A stretch of 64,000 bases of DNA from Ricordea florida (GCA_949710005.1 OX453272.1:2614196-2678195), one strand, 5' to 3'; numbered from the stretch's first letter, positions 50,857-60,476 are shown. Numbers and translations are program-made. Notes: generated from the letters alone by a model not told the origin.

Positions 50857-53800
50857 ATGGATAGACTTACTTTTGATCAATTGAAAAAACTTGCTACAGA
50901 ATATAATATTAAGGGGAGGTCAAAATTGAGGAAAAAAAGTGAACTTTTAAAAGAGTTGAGAAAAATTCCTGAACTTGTTGAAATGTATGATAATAACAGA
51001 GGACAAATAGGAGAACCAGGGTCGCCACATCGATTTAATCCAGAAACACCCCCGCTAGGGCAACCGCCACCAAGACCAGACACACCGCCAAGGTCACCAC
51101 CACCAAGACCAGGCACACCACCTAAACCAAATAAAAAATCACCGCAAAAAAATATTCCTAACCAGAAGGAAAGACCTATACCACCCCTCAGAAAAAATAT
51201 TCCCGATAAAAAATCAAAAGTGACAGAAAGAATAAAGTTTTTTGAAGCACTTAAGGATACCAAACACTCTAAAAAACCCACAGAACCCCGAAGGGGGTCC
51301 GAAGGACCAAAAAAAATATTCAAAAACTACAAAGTGGAAGATAGAAAAAAGTTTTATGATTCGGTTACAGTTACAACTAATGAAAAATTACCTAATAAAA
51401 AGAAAAGGAATATAATTAAAAATTATAAAGTGGAAGATAGAAAAAAGTTTTATGAATCTTTAAAAAATCTAACAAATAAAAAAATCATAAAACCAATTCC
51501 AGCATCTAGAAAAAAAGCTAATAATCAAACACAAAATAAAACTGAAACAGTCGAAAATAAAGATAAGAAAATTAAACTAAGACCTCCAACAAATTTTAAA
51601 TTTATTCCTTTTGGAAGCGAACCAGACGAGATGGTGGGGCAAAACAAGATTGTAATAAATGCGGATCTTAATAATGATATATCGCAAATAATTATGGATA
51701 GAATAAGACCAGAGATACAGATGAGAACAAGAGTTGTATATGGTTTCAAATCCAACATTCATCGTGGAAAAGGAGAAATAGTTGAGTATCACAAAACAAT
51801 TTCTGGAAAACTACTAGGAGCTTTAAAAACATTAAAAGAAATTGAGGAGTATATTGAACAATGTGAAATAAAAAGACTAGATTTGGATAACGAAGAAGTG
51901 TGGAGTAAAGCGTATCTTCCAGCATCAGAAGTTGTAAAAAAACCTGGTGTATATCAAGGTAGAGTTGTGTTTAAAGAAGTTCATGTAAAATTAATTCATA
52001 CAAACGAAACTTTAATGGGTTGTGGGCCTTTACCAGATTGGTTAAAAAACAAGAAATCTATTCATGCCCTTGATAATTATGATAACAAAATGTGTTTTTG
52101 GAATACCCTGGCTGTGTTTATGAACTATCTTGAGGAGAAAAATAGACCAGCCGAAAGAATAAAACAATTAGCTTTAAAACTAGCCCAAGAATTTTATGGT
52201 AACCCAAATCTGAAAGAAGAAGATATAAAAGGAACGGATCTTATTGAACTTGAAGATATCTCAAAGTTTTTTAATATTAACATTAGGATGTTTGAGCCAA
52301 AAGAAGACCAAAAAACGTGGGTTTTGGTGTACGGTAAAGGTAAAATCAAAAAACAATTACCAACTTTGGATGCGGGGCTTCATAATGACCATTGTTTTTA
52401 CATAAAAGATTTGCCACTGTTGACTAATAGTTGGGAATGTCCTGGATGTGAACAAAGATTTAACAGACATGGTAATTATGATAGACATTTGAATGACAAT
52501 ACATGTAAAGGAGGAAAAACACAAGTAATTTGTAAAGGTAAAAAATGTGTTCCAACAATGAGCAGCTCAGAAAAAATATTTTATGGTGGAAATACCCAAT
52601 TTAGTTATGTTGGATGCAGATGGATAGAGAAACAGTCTGAACTTATAGGTAAACATATTCATCATGCTCTATGTGGTCATGGTGGTGAAAGATGTGTTAA
52701 GGATGGTGAAAAAGAGCTTTTTTTGGTGGATGGTTACGAACCTGTAACTAATACAGTCTATGAATACTATGGGTGTAAATGGCATGGATGTCCTTGTTCA
52801 AGTGATGATAAAATTAAATACAACAAAACGCTGAGAAAGGAACATGTAATCAAATCTTTGGGGTATAATTTAGTATCTGTTTGGGAGTGTGAAAAACCTG
52901 AATTAAAATATGTAAACTTTAAAAAGAAATTTTTTCACTATCCATATTTTATTGTTTGGGATTCTGAAGCAATGCAACCAAAACAAAATGAAAAGGTTAC
53001 TGAAGATCTAACTTTTATAAATAAACATATTCCGATTAGTATAGCTATATCTGATAATTTATCGAAAAAAGCAACTTGTTTTGTGAATAATAATCCAGAA
53101 GAGCTTACAAAAGATTTTGTTAAAGATTTGGATAGAAGACAAAAAGATATTGTTAAAAAAGTGCTAGAGGATTATCCTCTTCCGGATGAAGATAGTATTC
53201 CCAAAAAAGTAAAAGAGCTGTATGAAGAGTGGTGTAATCAAGTTCCTGTTTTAGGTTTTAATTCAGGAAAGTATGATTTGAATATGATTAAGATACATTT
53301 TGTAAATAGTTTTACCGAGATGGAGGTTACACTAAATGTGGCAAAGAAAGAAAATAAATATATGTACCTGAAAACTCCCCGTTTTAATTTTTTGGATATG
53401 ATTAATTACTTAGCCCCTGGACTTTCTTTTGATGACTGGTGTAAAGCAAACAACTGCGAACAACAAAAACGTTTCTTCCCCTATCAATTTTTGGATAGTT
53501 ATGATAAGCTTTCTCACATAGGCCCTGTAAAATATGAAGATTTTTACTCAGATCTCAAAAAGGAAATAAAAATCTCCAGACCACAGTATGAAGAATATAA
53601 GAATGAAATGAAAAAAAGGGGTTGTATAACCTTGAAGGATTGGTTGATAGAGTATAACGAAGGTGATGTTATTCCTTTTGTAGAAGCTGTTGAAAAAACA
53701 CGCGAAAAATATTTCTGTGATGATATAGACATGCTAAAAGACGCGGTATCAATCCCAGGGATATCAATGAGATATGTGTTGAATAAAGCTATAAAAAATA

Positions 53801-55515
53801 GTAAGGGTAAGTGTGATTTGTATGCTCCAGGCGATCCTTGTTATTGTAAATGTAATGTTAATTGCAATAAACCGAAAAGCGGTAAGGGGAAATGTGAAAA
53901 ATGTTTTACTATAAGAAAAGAATGTTCTGTATGTAATAAAAATAAAGCTTATGATCTTTTAAAAACAGGTATGATTGGTGGTCAGGCTCAAGTATTTGTT
54001 CGTTGGGCTGAGGTTAATAAGTCATTTATTCGTTCTCATAAATATAAAACCCCAAAACTATGCAAAAGTATCCGTGGTGATGATGCAAATAGTTTATATT
54101 TATATGTGTCGGGGTTGGAAATGCCTTGTGGTAAAGAGAAATATTCTGAAGTAAAAAATCCAACAGATCTTGAATATATTAAAAAAATTTGTAATGATAT
54201 TCTTACAGATAAATTGTTCGGGTTCTGTCAAGTGGATATTCACACACCAGATAATCTTTTGAAAAAATTTGAGGAGATGCCGCCTTTATATGTTGTAGAT
54301 ACTGTCCCTGAAAATTTAATACCTGATCATATGAAAAAATATCAAAAAGCTACAGGCAGAAAAACTATAAAAGGAGCACTAAAATTGTTAAGCGTAACAA
54401 GAGCAGAGGAAATTTTACTATATACACCGTTTATAAAATGGTATCTTAATCATGGTTTGGTAATAACAGCTGTTCATAAAATTATAGAATATCAACCGGG
54501 TAAGCCATTTGAGTGGTTTCCAAGTGAAGTAAGCAATGCGAGAAGAGATGGTGATATTGAGGTTATGCTAGAAATGTTAAGTAAAGCTTTTGATAAAAAC
54601 AAAATAGATGATGTCGTAACCCTTACTAATGAATTAAATCAATTCCCTGATATATTAACATTTATTGAAGAGCATACCGAGAATGGAGCCAGCCCCGCCG
54701 ATAATCACCTTAAAGTATTGATTGAAAAACTAAAAACAAAGTATAAAGGTTGTAAAGAATTGGCTGATACCCACAAACTAAAAGGAAACGCATTCTATGG
54801 GAAAATGATTGAAAATAAACAAGAACACAAGAATACAAGTTATACTCAAAACGTGGATGTTGTTAATATGGATATTAGAAGCCCGTTCTTTGTAGATATG
54901 GACCAGATAAATGAAACATATGAAATAACAAAAAGGAAACGCTGTGTAGAAATAAACACACCTTATCAGTGCGGTATAGCTGTATATCAACTATCCAAAC
55001 TTAGAATGTTAGAATTTTACCACGATTTTATTGATTATTATTTTGACAGAAGTGATTTTGAGTTAGTTTATTCAGACACAGATAGCTATTACTTTGCATA
55101 TTCAGATGAAAATTTGGATAATCTTGTAAAACCCGAATTACGAGATGAATATTTTAGAGAAGGTAAACAAAAATTTCTATCAACCTCAAAATATCACGAC
55201 AGAACGCCTGGACTGTTTAAGAAAGAGTTTGAAGGAATAAGAATGATTGCTCTTTCACCAAAATGTTATTACGCCGATGATGGAAATGGAAAAACAAAGT
55301 TTAGTTGTAAAGGGACAATACATTACCAAAACGATATGACGTGGGATAGATACTATGAAGCTTTAACAGGAAAAATAGATAGGGTAAAAAACACAGGTTT
55401 TAGAGTTAACAAAAACGAAATTGTAACATATACTCAAGATAAATTAGGGCTTAACGCATATTATGATAAACGAAGAGTTGAAGAAGATGGAATTCACACA
55501 AAACCTTTGTATTAG
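50857..55515 (+). CDS. polB: Family B DNA polymerase of a second lineage (1552 aa)
   Basis: Replicates element 2; intact. Residues 1-45 are a SAP/Rho-N-like basic domain. A proline-rich linker (60-110) and two NYKVEDRKKFY repeats follow. Next are an OTU-like segment (CFWNTLAVF near 411, HNDHCFYI near 508), a C2H2 zinc finger (527-550), and a Vsr/PD-(D/E)XK endonuclease-like segment (VDGYEP, then YYGCKWHGCPC, about 622-646, and SVWECE). The exonuclease motifs are WDSEAM (about 701), FNSGKYDL (about 799) and YNEGDV (about 932). A Cys-rich insert (985-1030) precedes motif A DDANSLYLY (about 1074), motif B KLKGNAFYGK (about 1306) and motif C YSDTDS (about 1404). A hairpin unit at 51285-51308 is read in frame. 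The stop is one base from the convergent integrase stop. Confidence 0.93.
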   Translation: MDRLTFDQLKKLATEYNIKGRSKLRKKSELLKELRKIPELVEMYDNNRGQIGEPGSPHRFNPETPPLGQPPPRPDTPPRSPPPRPGTPPKPNKKSPQKNIPNQKERPIPPLRKNIPDKKSKVTERIKFFEALKDTKHSKKPTEPRRGSEGPKKIFKNYKVEDRKKFYDSVTVTTNEKLPNKKKRNIIKNYKVEDRKKFYESLKNLTNKKIIKPIPASRKKANNQTQNKTETVENKDKKIKLRPPTNFKFIPFGSEPDEMVGQNKIVINADLNNDISQIIMDRIRPEIQMRTRVVYGFKSNIHRGKGEIVEYHKTISGKLLGALKTLKEIEEYIEQCEIKRLDLDNEEVWSKAYLPASEVVKKPGVYQGRVVFKEVHVKLIHTNETLMGCGPLPDWLKNKKSIHALDNYDNKMCFWNTLAVFMNYLEEKNRPAERIKQLALKLAQEFYGNPNLKEEDIKGTDLIELEDISKFFNINIRMFEPKEDQKTWVLVYGKGKIKKQLPTLDAGLHNDHCFYIKDLPLLTNSWECPGCEQRFNRHGNYDRHLNDNTCKGGKTQVICKGKKCVPTMSSSEKIFYGGNTQFSYVGCRWIEKQSELIGKHIHHALCGHGGERCVKDGEKELFLVDGYEPVTNTVYEYYGCKWHGCPCSSDDKIKYNKTLRKEHVIKSLGYNLVSVWECEKPELKYVNFKKKFFHYPYFIVWDSEAMQPKQNEKVTEDLTFINKHIPISIAISDNLSKKATCFVNNNPEELTKDFVKDLDRRQKDIVKKVLEDYPLPDEDSIPKKVKELYEEWCNQVPVLGFNSGKYDLNMIKIHFVNSFTEMEVTLNVAKKENKYMYLKTPRFNFLDMINYLAPGLSFDDWCKANNCEQQKRFFPYQFLDSYDKLSHIGPVKYEDFYSDLKKEIKISRPQYEEYKNEMKKRGCITLKDWLIEYNEGDVIPFVEAVEKTREKYFCDDIDMLKDAVSIPGISMRYVLNKAIKNSKGKCDLYAPGDPCYCKCNVNCNKPKSGKGKCEKCFTIRKECSVCNKNKAYDLLKTGMIGGQAQVFVRWAEVNKSFIRSHKYKTPKLCKSIRGDDANSLYLYVSGLEMPCGKEKYSEVKNPTDLEYIKKICNDILTDKLFGFCQVDIHTPDNLLKKFEEMPPLYVVDTVPENLIPDHMKKYQKATGRKTIKGALKLLSVTRAEEILLYTPFIKWYLNHGLVITAVHKIIEYQPGKPFEWFPSEVSNARRDGDIEVMLEMLSKAFDKNKIDDVVTLTNELNQFPDILTFIEEHTENGASPADNHLKVLIEKLKTKYKGCKELADTHKLKGNAFYGKMIENKQEHKNTSYTQNVDVVNMDIRSPFFVDMDQINETYEITKRKRCVEINTPYQCGIAVYQLSKLRMLEFYHDFIDYYFDRSDFELVYSDTDSYYFAYSDENLDNLVKPELRDEYFREGKQKFLSTSKYHDRTPGLFKKEFEGIRMIALSPKCYYADDGNGKTKFSCKGTIHYQNDMTWDRYYEALTGKIDRVKNTGFRVNKNEIVTYTQDKLGLNAYYDKRRVEEDGIHTKPLY
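51285..51308. repeat. Double hairpin within the element 2 polymerase gene
   Basis: CCCC-GAA-GGGG directly followed by GGTCC-GAA-GGACC, in frame in the low-complexity N-terminal region. Confidence 0.8.
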
Positions 55516-55516
55516 A

Positions 55517-56533
55517 TCATTTCAAAACAGAATTAGGCGGCAACTCAGTATCATCTGGCACAACTTGAAGTTCTTCTCTTACAAACCCACGTCTTGGGCC
55601 ATCTTGTAAATAATATAAAACTGGCTGGTTGGCTGAAACGACGCTACGTGTAATATAATAAACTTGTATACTCCAAATAGGATCAGTAGCTCTTCTTCGT
55701 TCTCCACCTTCAAGTTCACCAGGAGGAAGTAAGTATCTAACACTAACCTCAATTGGTAGCCTAACCTCATCAAGACCAACAACTCTCTTATATTTTTTAG
55801 GTTCAATATCAACTTCTTTCTGTTTTATAGCCTCATCAGGTTCTTTTCCAGTTAATCTCGTTGGTGTATTATTCAAAGTTTTCAAAATAGCTGGTAATCG
55901 TTTTACCCATACTCTTGACCTTTCATCCCGCAGCATTTCTTGTGCATATTGATGACTAAATAATCGTTCGCTTAATGTTCTGTTTGCTCTTTCAACAAAT
56001 GCTTGAGCTCTATGATTTCCAGCTTCACTTCTCTGTATTTTCACATTATGGTAATTCATAAGTTTTGTCACATCACCCATAAATTCTCTTCCAGGATCAA
56101 CAATTAATGTTTTGGGGTATTTCATTTTTCTGGAATGTATTTTTTCTAAAGCATTTGAAATTTCCCTACTTTCTTTTGATGTTAATGGTTCAGCATCTTT
56201 GTATCTCGAGGCTACATCAATCACAACCAATGCATATCGATATGTTTTTCTTCCAACTCTATCATGTGGTAAAAATAATAAATCCGCTTGGTGAATCTGA
56301 TTAGGTTTATCCACAGTCCAGTGCGGTCTAGGAATATACTTTGGAGCTGGTAGATATATTTGCCAAATTGCCTGTTTTTCAAGCCATCTTTTAGCCACAT
56401 TTTCACTTACTTTTGCTTTCTCGGCTAATTTAGGTATTGCTGAATATCCTTTCCAATATCCATCAGTTGAATAATATATTTTCGATAACTTCGGCGTAGC
56501 CGAGCCCCTTCGGGATATGCTTTCGTTACTCAT
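55517..56533 (-). CDS. int: Polinton integrase, element 2
   Basis: A 338-residue DDE integrase, collinear with the one at 10935-12050. The catalytic Asp in HQADLLFLP, the Asp in VDPGREF and the Glu in AFVERAN are all present, with identical spacing between the last two. It lacks the nine-residue hairpin insertion of element 1 and has a shorter N-terminus, where its own hairpins (CGGC-GTA-GCCG and CCC-TTC-GGG, about 56488-56515) encode a short RRGSA-like segment. Convergent with the polymerase, divergent from the capsid gene with a 34-base spacer. Confidence 0.95.
   Translation of the reverse strand: MSNESISRRGSATPKLSKIYYSTDGYWKGYSAIPKLAEKAKVSENVAKRWLEKQAIWQIYLPAPKYIPRPHWTVDKPNQIHQADLLFLPHDRVGRKTYRYALVVIDVASRYKDAEPLTSKESREISNALEKIHSRKMKYPKTLIVDPGREFMGDVTKLMNYHNVKIQRSEAGNHRAQAFVERANRTLSERLFSHQYAQEMLRDERSRVWVKRLPAILKTLNNTPTRLTGKEPDEAIKQKEVDIEPKKYKRVVGLDEVRLPIEVSVRYLLPPGELEGGERRRATDPIWSIQVYYITRSVVSANQPVLYYLQDGPRRGFVREELQVVPDDTELPPNSVLK
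56488..56515. repeat. Double hairpin at the integrase N-terminus, element 2
   Basis: CGGC-GTA-GCCG and CCC-TTC-GGG sit side by side, in frame. Confidence 0.75.
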
Positions 56534-56540
56534 TTAAAGA
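56533..56540 (+). promoter_or_regulatory. TTTAAAGA box between integrase and capsid genes
   Basis: Overlaps the integrase start codon by one base and lies 27 bases before the capsid ATG, exactly as in element 1. Confidence 0.6.
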
Positions 56541-56567
56541 TTACTCCACCCTTCCTTAAAATAAAAT

Positions 56568-57815
56568 ATGTCGCAAACTATATCTGAAAAAATTAACCCA
56601 AACAGGATTCCAAGAGAGCCACTCGGTTTGAAAGCGGAATCAACATTGAATAGAATTACACTAAACCCATCATCAGCTAATCCAGGAGAAACACTATATT
56701 TAAATATTCCTAAACTTTCTGAAAATTTAGTGATTGTGCCAGGAAGTGTATCTCTAGTATTTAACCTGGCTGTTGATGGTCATGAAGATAACACCCTCGT
56801 GAATAATGTAGGTAGTAATCTTGTATCCAGACTCAGGGTTCTTTTTGGAGGTGAAACACTACAGGATACTCAAAGATACGATCTATTTCAAACATACCAT
56901 GAATTATTCTTAACAGATGAAGAACGTGAGGATAGATTAAGGCAAGGTATTTCTTCTGAAAACATGAGGAAGCTCAGGACAAATGCTGGTGATAAGGTAG
57001 ACACAGATGCAAAAGAAGTAGCCCTTGCAGTAGTACATAACACAAAGTACCATATCCCACTAAATCATCCTATTCTCAACGATCATGGGGCTTTCTATCC
57101 AAAAGCGTTAGATCATCAACTAATATTTGAGATTACACTGGCTCCAGTTCACGATATTGTTGTTTATTCTGATACAACCAAGCCTCCAACTTATAAAATC
57201 ACAAACCTTGAGTTGGAATATTCTTGCATATCAAGCGAATACTTAGCTCGTGAGGCACAAGCAGCTTATCAGGTTGGTAAGGGATTCTTTTATGAGAATG
57301 TCACCCTACACAAAACTTTCACCATATCCAGACCTACAGACAGCGTTATAAACCAGCATATTAATCTACCTAGAAGATCAATTACGGGGATATTATGTTT
57401 GTTTACATTACCATACGGCAGAGGAGCACGAGATTCTGAGAATTTTTTCAATCCAGGTATCACCTCAATCAATATCGATGTTAATGGTGTGCCAAATCGT
57501 TTCTACTCTAAGGGGATGGTACCTTCAGACCTCTGGGAGTCGGTAAAGAAACGTTTCGGACCGACCGAAGGGCGGCAGTCGGTAAAGGAAAAGGATTTTT
57601 ATAGTAAAAAGTTTGCTCTGTGGATAGATTTGAGAACTCACCCAGATAATGGTATTCATGGAGGGGGTCTAGCCTTAAACAACTCACAAGATGGTGTAAA
57701 AATAGAAATGAAAAGAAAAGTTAGTGGGTCTGGTATTATGACTTGTTACATGTTTGTTGTAGCTGATGCGTTAATGGAGGTTATGAATTCAAACTTAAGA
57801 TCAATCATGTATTAG
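56568..57815 (+). CDS. Probable major capsid protein, element 2
   Basis: 415 residues, end-to-end homologue of the 412-residue protein of element 1, with conserved VNNVGSNLVSRLRVLF, NTKYHIPLNHPIL, HINLPRRSITGILCLFTLP and NGIHGGGLALNN. DNA divergence is clearly higher than in the following genes, with many third-position changes, which suggests selection on the protein. The capsid call has the same basis and limits as for element 1. Confidence 0.6.
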   Translation: MSQTISEKINPNRIPREPLGLKAESTLNRITLNPSSANPGETLYLNIPKLSENLVIVPGSVSLVFNLAVDGHEDNTLVNNVGSNLVSRLRVLFGGETLQDTQRYDLFQTYHELFLTDEEREDRLRQGISSENMRKLRTNAGDKVDTDAKEVALAVVHNTKYHIPLNHPILNDHGAFYPKALDHQLIFEITLAPVHDIVVYSDTTKPPTYKITNLELEYSCISSEYLAREAQAAYQVGKGFFYENVTLHKTFTISRPTDSVINQHINLPRRSITGILCLFTLPYGRGARDSENFFNPGITSINIDVNGVPNRFYSKGMVPSDLWESVKKRFGPTEGRQSVKEKDFYSKKFALWIDLRTHPDNGIHGGGLALNNSQDGVKIEMKRKVSGSGIMTCYMFVVADALMEVMNSNLRSIMY

Positions 57816-57823
57816 TTAATCGG

Positions 57824-57831
57824 TCTAAAGA
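57824..57831 (+). promoter_or_regulatory. TCTAAAGA promoter-like box
   Basis: It precedes the ATPase gene by 26 bases. A CCGC-TTC-GCGG hairpin (57838-57848) has been placed between box and ATG. Confidence 0.6.
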
Positions 57832-57857
57832 CCTCTCCGCTTCGCGGAAAAGAAAAG

Positions 57858-58475
57858 ATGGAAGAATTACGAGATAAAATTCCTTTTCACTGCATTATAA
57901 CTGGTCCAACAAATTGTGGAAAGACAAAGTACATCATTGATCAGCTAAGAGGTCCATTTCGAAAATTGTTTGAATTCATTGTTTTAATATGTCCAACTTA
58001 TTCTAAAAATAAAACATATCATAATTTTGCTAGAGGAGATAAACGTTTCTTTGTATTATCACCAGATGCTAGTAACATTGATGAGATTAATGAGTTGTTA
58101 AGTGATTGTCAAACTTTGTTCTCTGGTACAAATACACTAATAATTTTAGACGATTGTGCTGTTTCTAATGATCTGAAAAAACGATCGAACAAGTTTATTG
58201 ATTTAGCGTTCTCTGGAAGGCATCATGGATTATCAATGTGGGTCCTCACTCAGCAATTAACATCGATAGCAAAACCATTCCGTGAAAATGTAGCTTGTGT
58301 TGTTACTTTCCATAACCCATCACAAAAAGGTATGAAGATGTTTTTCGAAGATTATGGTGGTGATTTAGACCCTGAAACTAGTAAAAAGTTTGTACAACTG
58401 CTGAAAACTGAAAAATATTCTAGGCTTTGTTTATGTTTACGTTATCCATTCCAATGTTATTTGGAGATACCTTAA
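57858..58475 (+). CDS. A32-type packaging ATPase, element 2
   Basis: 205 residues with Walker A GPTNCGKT (16-23) and Walker B LIILDD (about 93-98), plus the TQQ element. It ends directly after YLEIP, probably the ancestral C-terminus, since the element 1 extension is hairpin-encoded. It is almost identical to the element 1 protein. Confidence 0.92.
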   Translation: MEELRDKIPFHCIITGPTNCGKTKYIIDQLRGPFRKLFEFIVLICPTYSKNKTYHNFARGDKRFFVLSPDASNIDEINELLSDCQTLFSGTNTLIILDDCAVSNDLKKRSNKFIDLAFSGRHHGLSMWVLTQQLTSIAKPFRENVACVVTFHNPSQKGMKMFFEDYGGDLDPETSKKFVQLLKTEKYSRLCLCLRYPFQCYLEIP

Positions 58476-58534
58476 GTGATTTCATTCGGACCAACAAAGC
58501 CGATTTAAAAAGAATCCATGTATTATCACAAAAG

Positions 58535-59122
58535 ATGACAGAAGTTGAAGATTATATCCGCCTGGAAGGCGGGCCCGGCTCCGCCGATATTAGTGATGTA
58601 AAAGATGAGGTAAAAGATGATAATGAATTTGAAATAAAACAAGAATCACTAGCTATTCTCGCAGCTCTTGGAACCACAAAAGAGTATTTAGGTATTGATA
58701 TGAGTCTAGGTGATATAAAAAAATTATCAGTGAAAGATGTTGATAAATATTATAATCGATACCAGGCAGTATTGGGTAAGAAAATTAATGGTGGGTTAGT
58801 AGATTCATCTCTTCAATTAATTTCTAAAGTTATTTCTTACATGGTTCCTGTAGATGATATAAAAGCTCTTTGTGATGATTTGAAGAATGATGATTTGGTT
58901 AATCGTGAACTAACAAACATTGTAGGTCTATTAGCATTGAAAGCAGGAAGATTGGCAGCACTTGCTAGTGGACTATTCCAGGTTGCTAAACATGTTAAAA
59001 TAGGTAAAATTCAAGAAGTTTCAAGAACAATTACAGATAATTCTAAAACTCAACCAGCTCCGCTGAACAAAACTGAGCAGGATACTAAGCAAGCTGCTGA
59101 TGGGTATGATACTGTTTACTAA
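58535..59122 (+). CDS. Conserved Polinton protein, element 2 copy (195 aa)
   Basis: I place the start at ATG 58535 (MTEVEDY), matching element 1, rather than at an upstream ATG that overlaps the ATPase. It carries an 11-residue insertion after EDYI coded by a 33-base double hairpin (58558-58590). The rest is nearly identical to 14178-14744 at DNA level. Function unknown. Confidence 0.8.
   Translation: MTEVEDYIRLEGGPGSADISDVKDEVKDDNEFEIKQESLAILAALGTTKEYLGIDMSLGDIKKLSVKDVDKYYNRYQAVLGKKINGGLVDSSLQLISKVISYMVPVDDIKALCDDLKNDDLVNRELTNIVGLLALKAGRLAALASGLFQVAKHVKIGKIQEVSRTITDNSKTQPAPLNKTEQDTKQAADGYDTVY
58558..58590. repeat. 33-base double-hairpin insertion with ATAT duplication
   Basis: CCGCCT-GGA-AGGCGG (58558-58572) and CGGC-TCC-GCCG (58576-58586). 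ATAT occurs at 58554-58557 and 58587-58590; element 1 has a single ATAT and no insertion. The length is a multiple of three. Confidence 0.85.
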
Positions 59123-59138
59123 GGATGATATGATGTTA

Positions 59139-59146
59139 TTTAAAGA
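59139..59146 (+). promoter_or_regulatory. TTTAAAGA box with extended motif
   Basis: It has the TTTCTTAATGAT and GTAAAATA extension up to ATG 59169, as at 14751. Confidence 0.6.
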
Positions 59147-59168
59147 TTTCTTAATGATATGTAAAATA

Positions 59169-59658
59169 ATGTCCGAAGAAAGTAGAAGAAAGAACCGGAG
59201 GTGTTGAGCAAATTACTATGGATCCTACACCTGAAAAGAAAGATTCTAAAAAGAGGGGGAAAGATCCTAAAAAAGTCGCCGCTGGTAAGAAATTGGCAGA
59301 ATATAATAAAAAAGCAAAAGAAGCATTAGCTAGAGAGACACTACGGGCCGCAGAGCAAACTAAAAATGAAGAAAATTCAAAACAAGAGAGTGAATCTAAA
59401 GCATGGATTCCAGAATTATCTTTTACAACCGTTTTATCTATTGTAGGAATAGGGTTTACAGCATTTGATATGTTTATGAGATACCGACAAATCCGTAGGA
59501 CCAGCTCCGCTGAAAAGGAGGATAATAAAAATAGAATAGTAGATTTATCTCAAGTTCCAACTAATGTTTCACCCACAAGATCCGTAGGACCAGCTCCTCT
59601 GAATATCCCCACCCAACCATCACAAACACCACAACCGCCAAAAATGGGAATGATATGA
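59169..59658 (+). pseudogene. Membrane protein gene with a 1-base frameshift near its start
   Basis: Homologue of 14781-15317. The expected start ATG 59169 is followed by GAAGAAAGTAG where element 1 has GAAGAAGTAG. The extra A leads to a stop after about a dozen codons. The downstream frame is intact from an ATG at 59218 (MDPTPEKK), which replaces an AGA codon of element 1, so a shortened 146-residue protein could still be made. It keeps one ETLRAAEQ unit, the membrane segment ELSFTTVLSIVGIGFTAFDM and the proline-rich tail. Confidence 0.75.
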
Positions 59659-59659
59659 T

Positions 59660-59748
59660 GTGATTTGCTCCGACTTTTGTCGGGGGAGGGCTCCACCTGC
59701 GGTGGGGAGAGCTCCGCTCGATCCGCCCGATTCGCGGCCCTAAAGGGG
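59660..59748. repeat. GC-rich hairpin cluster before the 72-aa gene
   Basis: CCGAC-TTTTG-TCGG, CCACC-TGC-GGTGG and related units in a row, then CGCGGCCCTAAAGGGG directly ahead of the promoter box. The same spacer in element 1 (15318-15341) is far shorter. Confidence 0.75.
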
Positions 59749-59756
59749 TCTAAAGG
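59749..59756 (+). promoter_or_regulatory. TCTAAAGG promoter-like box
   Basis: Variant with final G instead of A, but the TTTCTTACTGAT extension is intact. Serves the gene at 59783. Confidence 0.55.
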
Positions 59757-59782
59757 TTTCTTACTGATACAGTAAAAAAATT

Positions 59783-60001
59783 ATGTCAACTGAAAACAAA
59801 CTTGTGAAAACTGTTACTGATTCAGCAGTACTTATTGGGTTAGCAGCTGCTGTTGGTTATGTAGCTAAAAAGGCTATGAAAGAATCATTTATGAACGACC
59901 CATCCTCAAGTATTACAAATTATGCTAAATGGGTGGTTGTATTGTCAGGTAGTATGTACCTAAAAACATATTTAGAGGATCAAAAGATTTTACCAAATTA
60001 A
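59783..60001 (+). CDS. Small membrane-associated protein, element 2 (72 aa)
   Basis: The same length as the protein at 15374 with a few conservative changes (AVLIGLAAAVGYVA in the first hydrophobic segment). It is followed after two bases by the next ATG, so the pair is probably cotranscribed. Function unknown. Confidence 0.75.
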   Translation: MSTENKLVKTVTDSAVLIGLAAAVGYVAKKAMKESFMNDPSSSITNYAKWVVVLSGSMYLKTYLEDQKILPN

Positions 60002-60003
60002 AC

Positions 60004-60432
60004 ATGGCAACAATAGCAATGATGTTTGGAGGAGCTATTTTGAATGCAACCGCCTTTGTTGGTGGATCATATATTGCAAAATATCTCTCTGGTGATAAAA
60101 TTAAAACAGATACAGAGAAAATAAGACACGATAAGGCATTAGAAAAATATCAAAAAGATTATGCAGAATATCAGGAAAATAGACAGAAACTAATTGATTG
60201 GAAAGTACAACAAAAGGATGCAAAATATCAGGCGTCAAAAAATATTTCGAATACAGATGAAGCTTTGAAATTATATTCCGCTTCACGGGGAGGGCTACGC
60301 CCGAATAGTCAAATGCATGAACCAAAATTTGTGGATTATTATAGACCTAGTGACAATCAAAAGATGGGTGAAATGGGATATGTAGGTGGTGGTATGTTAG
60401 CGTTGGGATATATGGTAAGTAAATTCTTTTAG
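60004..60432 (+). CDS. Conserved protein with hydrophobic ends, element 2 (142 aa)
   Basis: Homologue of 15602-16054. N-terminal MATIAMMFGGAILNA and C-terminal MGYVGGGMLALGYMVSKFF are conserved. A hairpin unit (GGGC-TAC-GCCC, about 60287-60296) encodes GGLRP-like residues at the site where element 1 has different hairpins. Confidence 0.75.
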   Translation: MATIAMMFGGAILNATAFVGGSYIAKYLSGDKIKTDTEKIRHDKALEKYQKDYAEYQENRQKLIDWKVQQKDAKYQASKNISNTDEALKLYSASRGGLRPNSQMHEPKFVDYYRPSDNQKMGEMGYVGGGMLALGYMVSKFF

Positions 60433-60476
60433 GTAATTGTATGTGATTAGTTTGCTTCACGACCCTAAGGGGTCTA

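Noticed and set aside
58427..58534. Upstream start for the 195-residue gene of element 2
   Set aside because: It overlaps the ATPase gene and is not conserved; ATG 58535 matches element 1.
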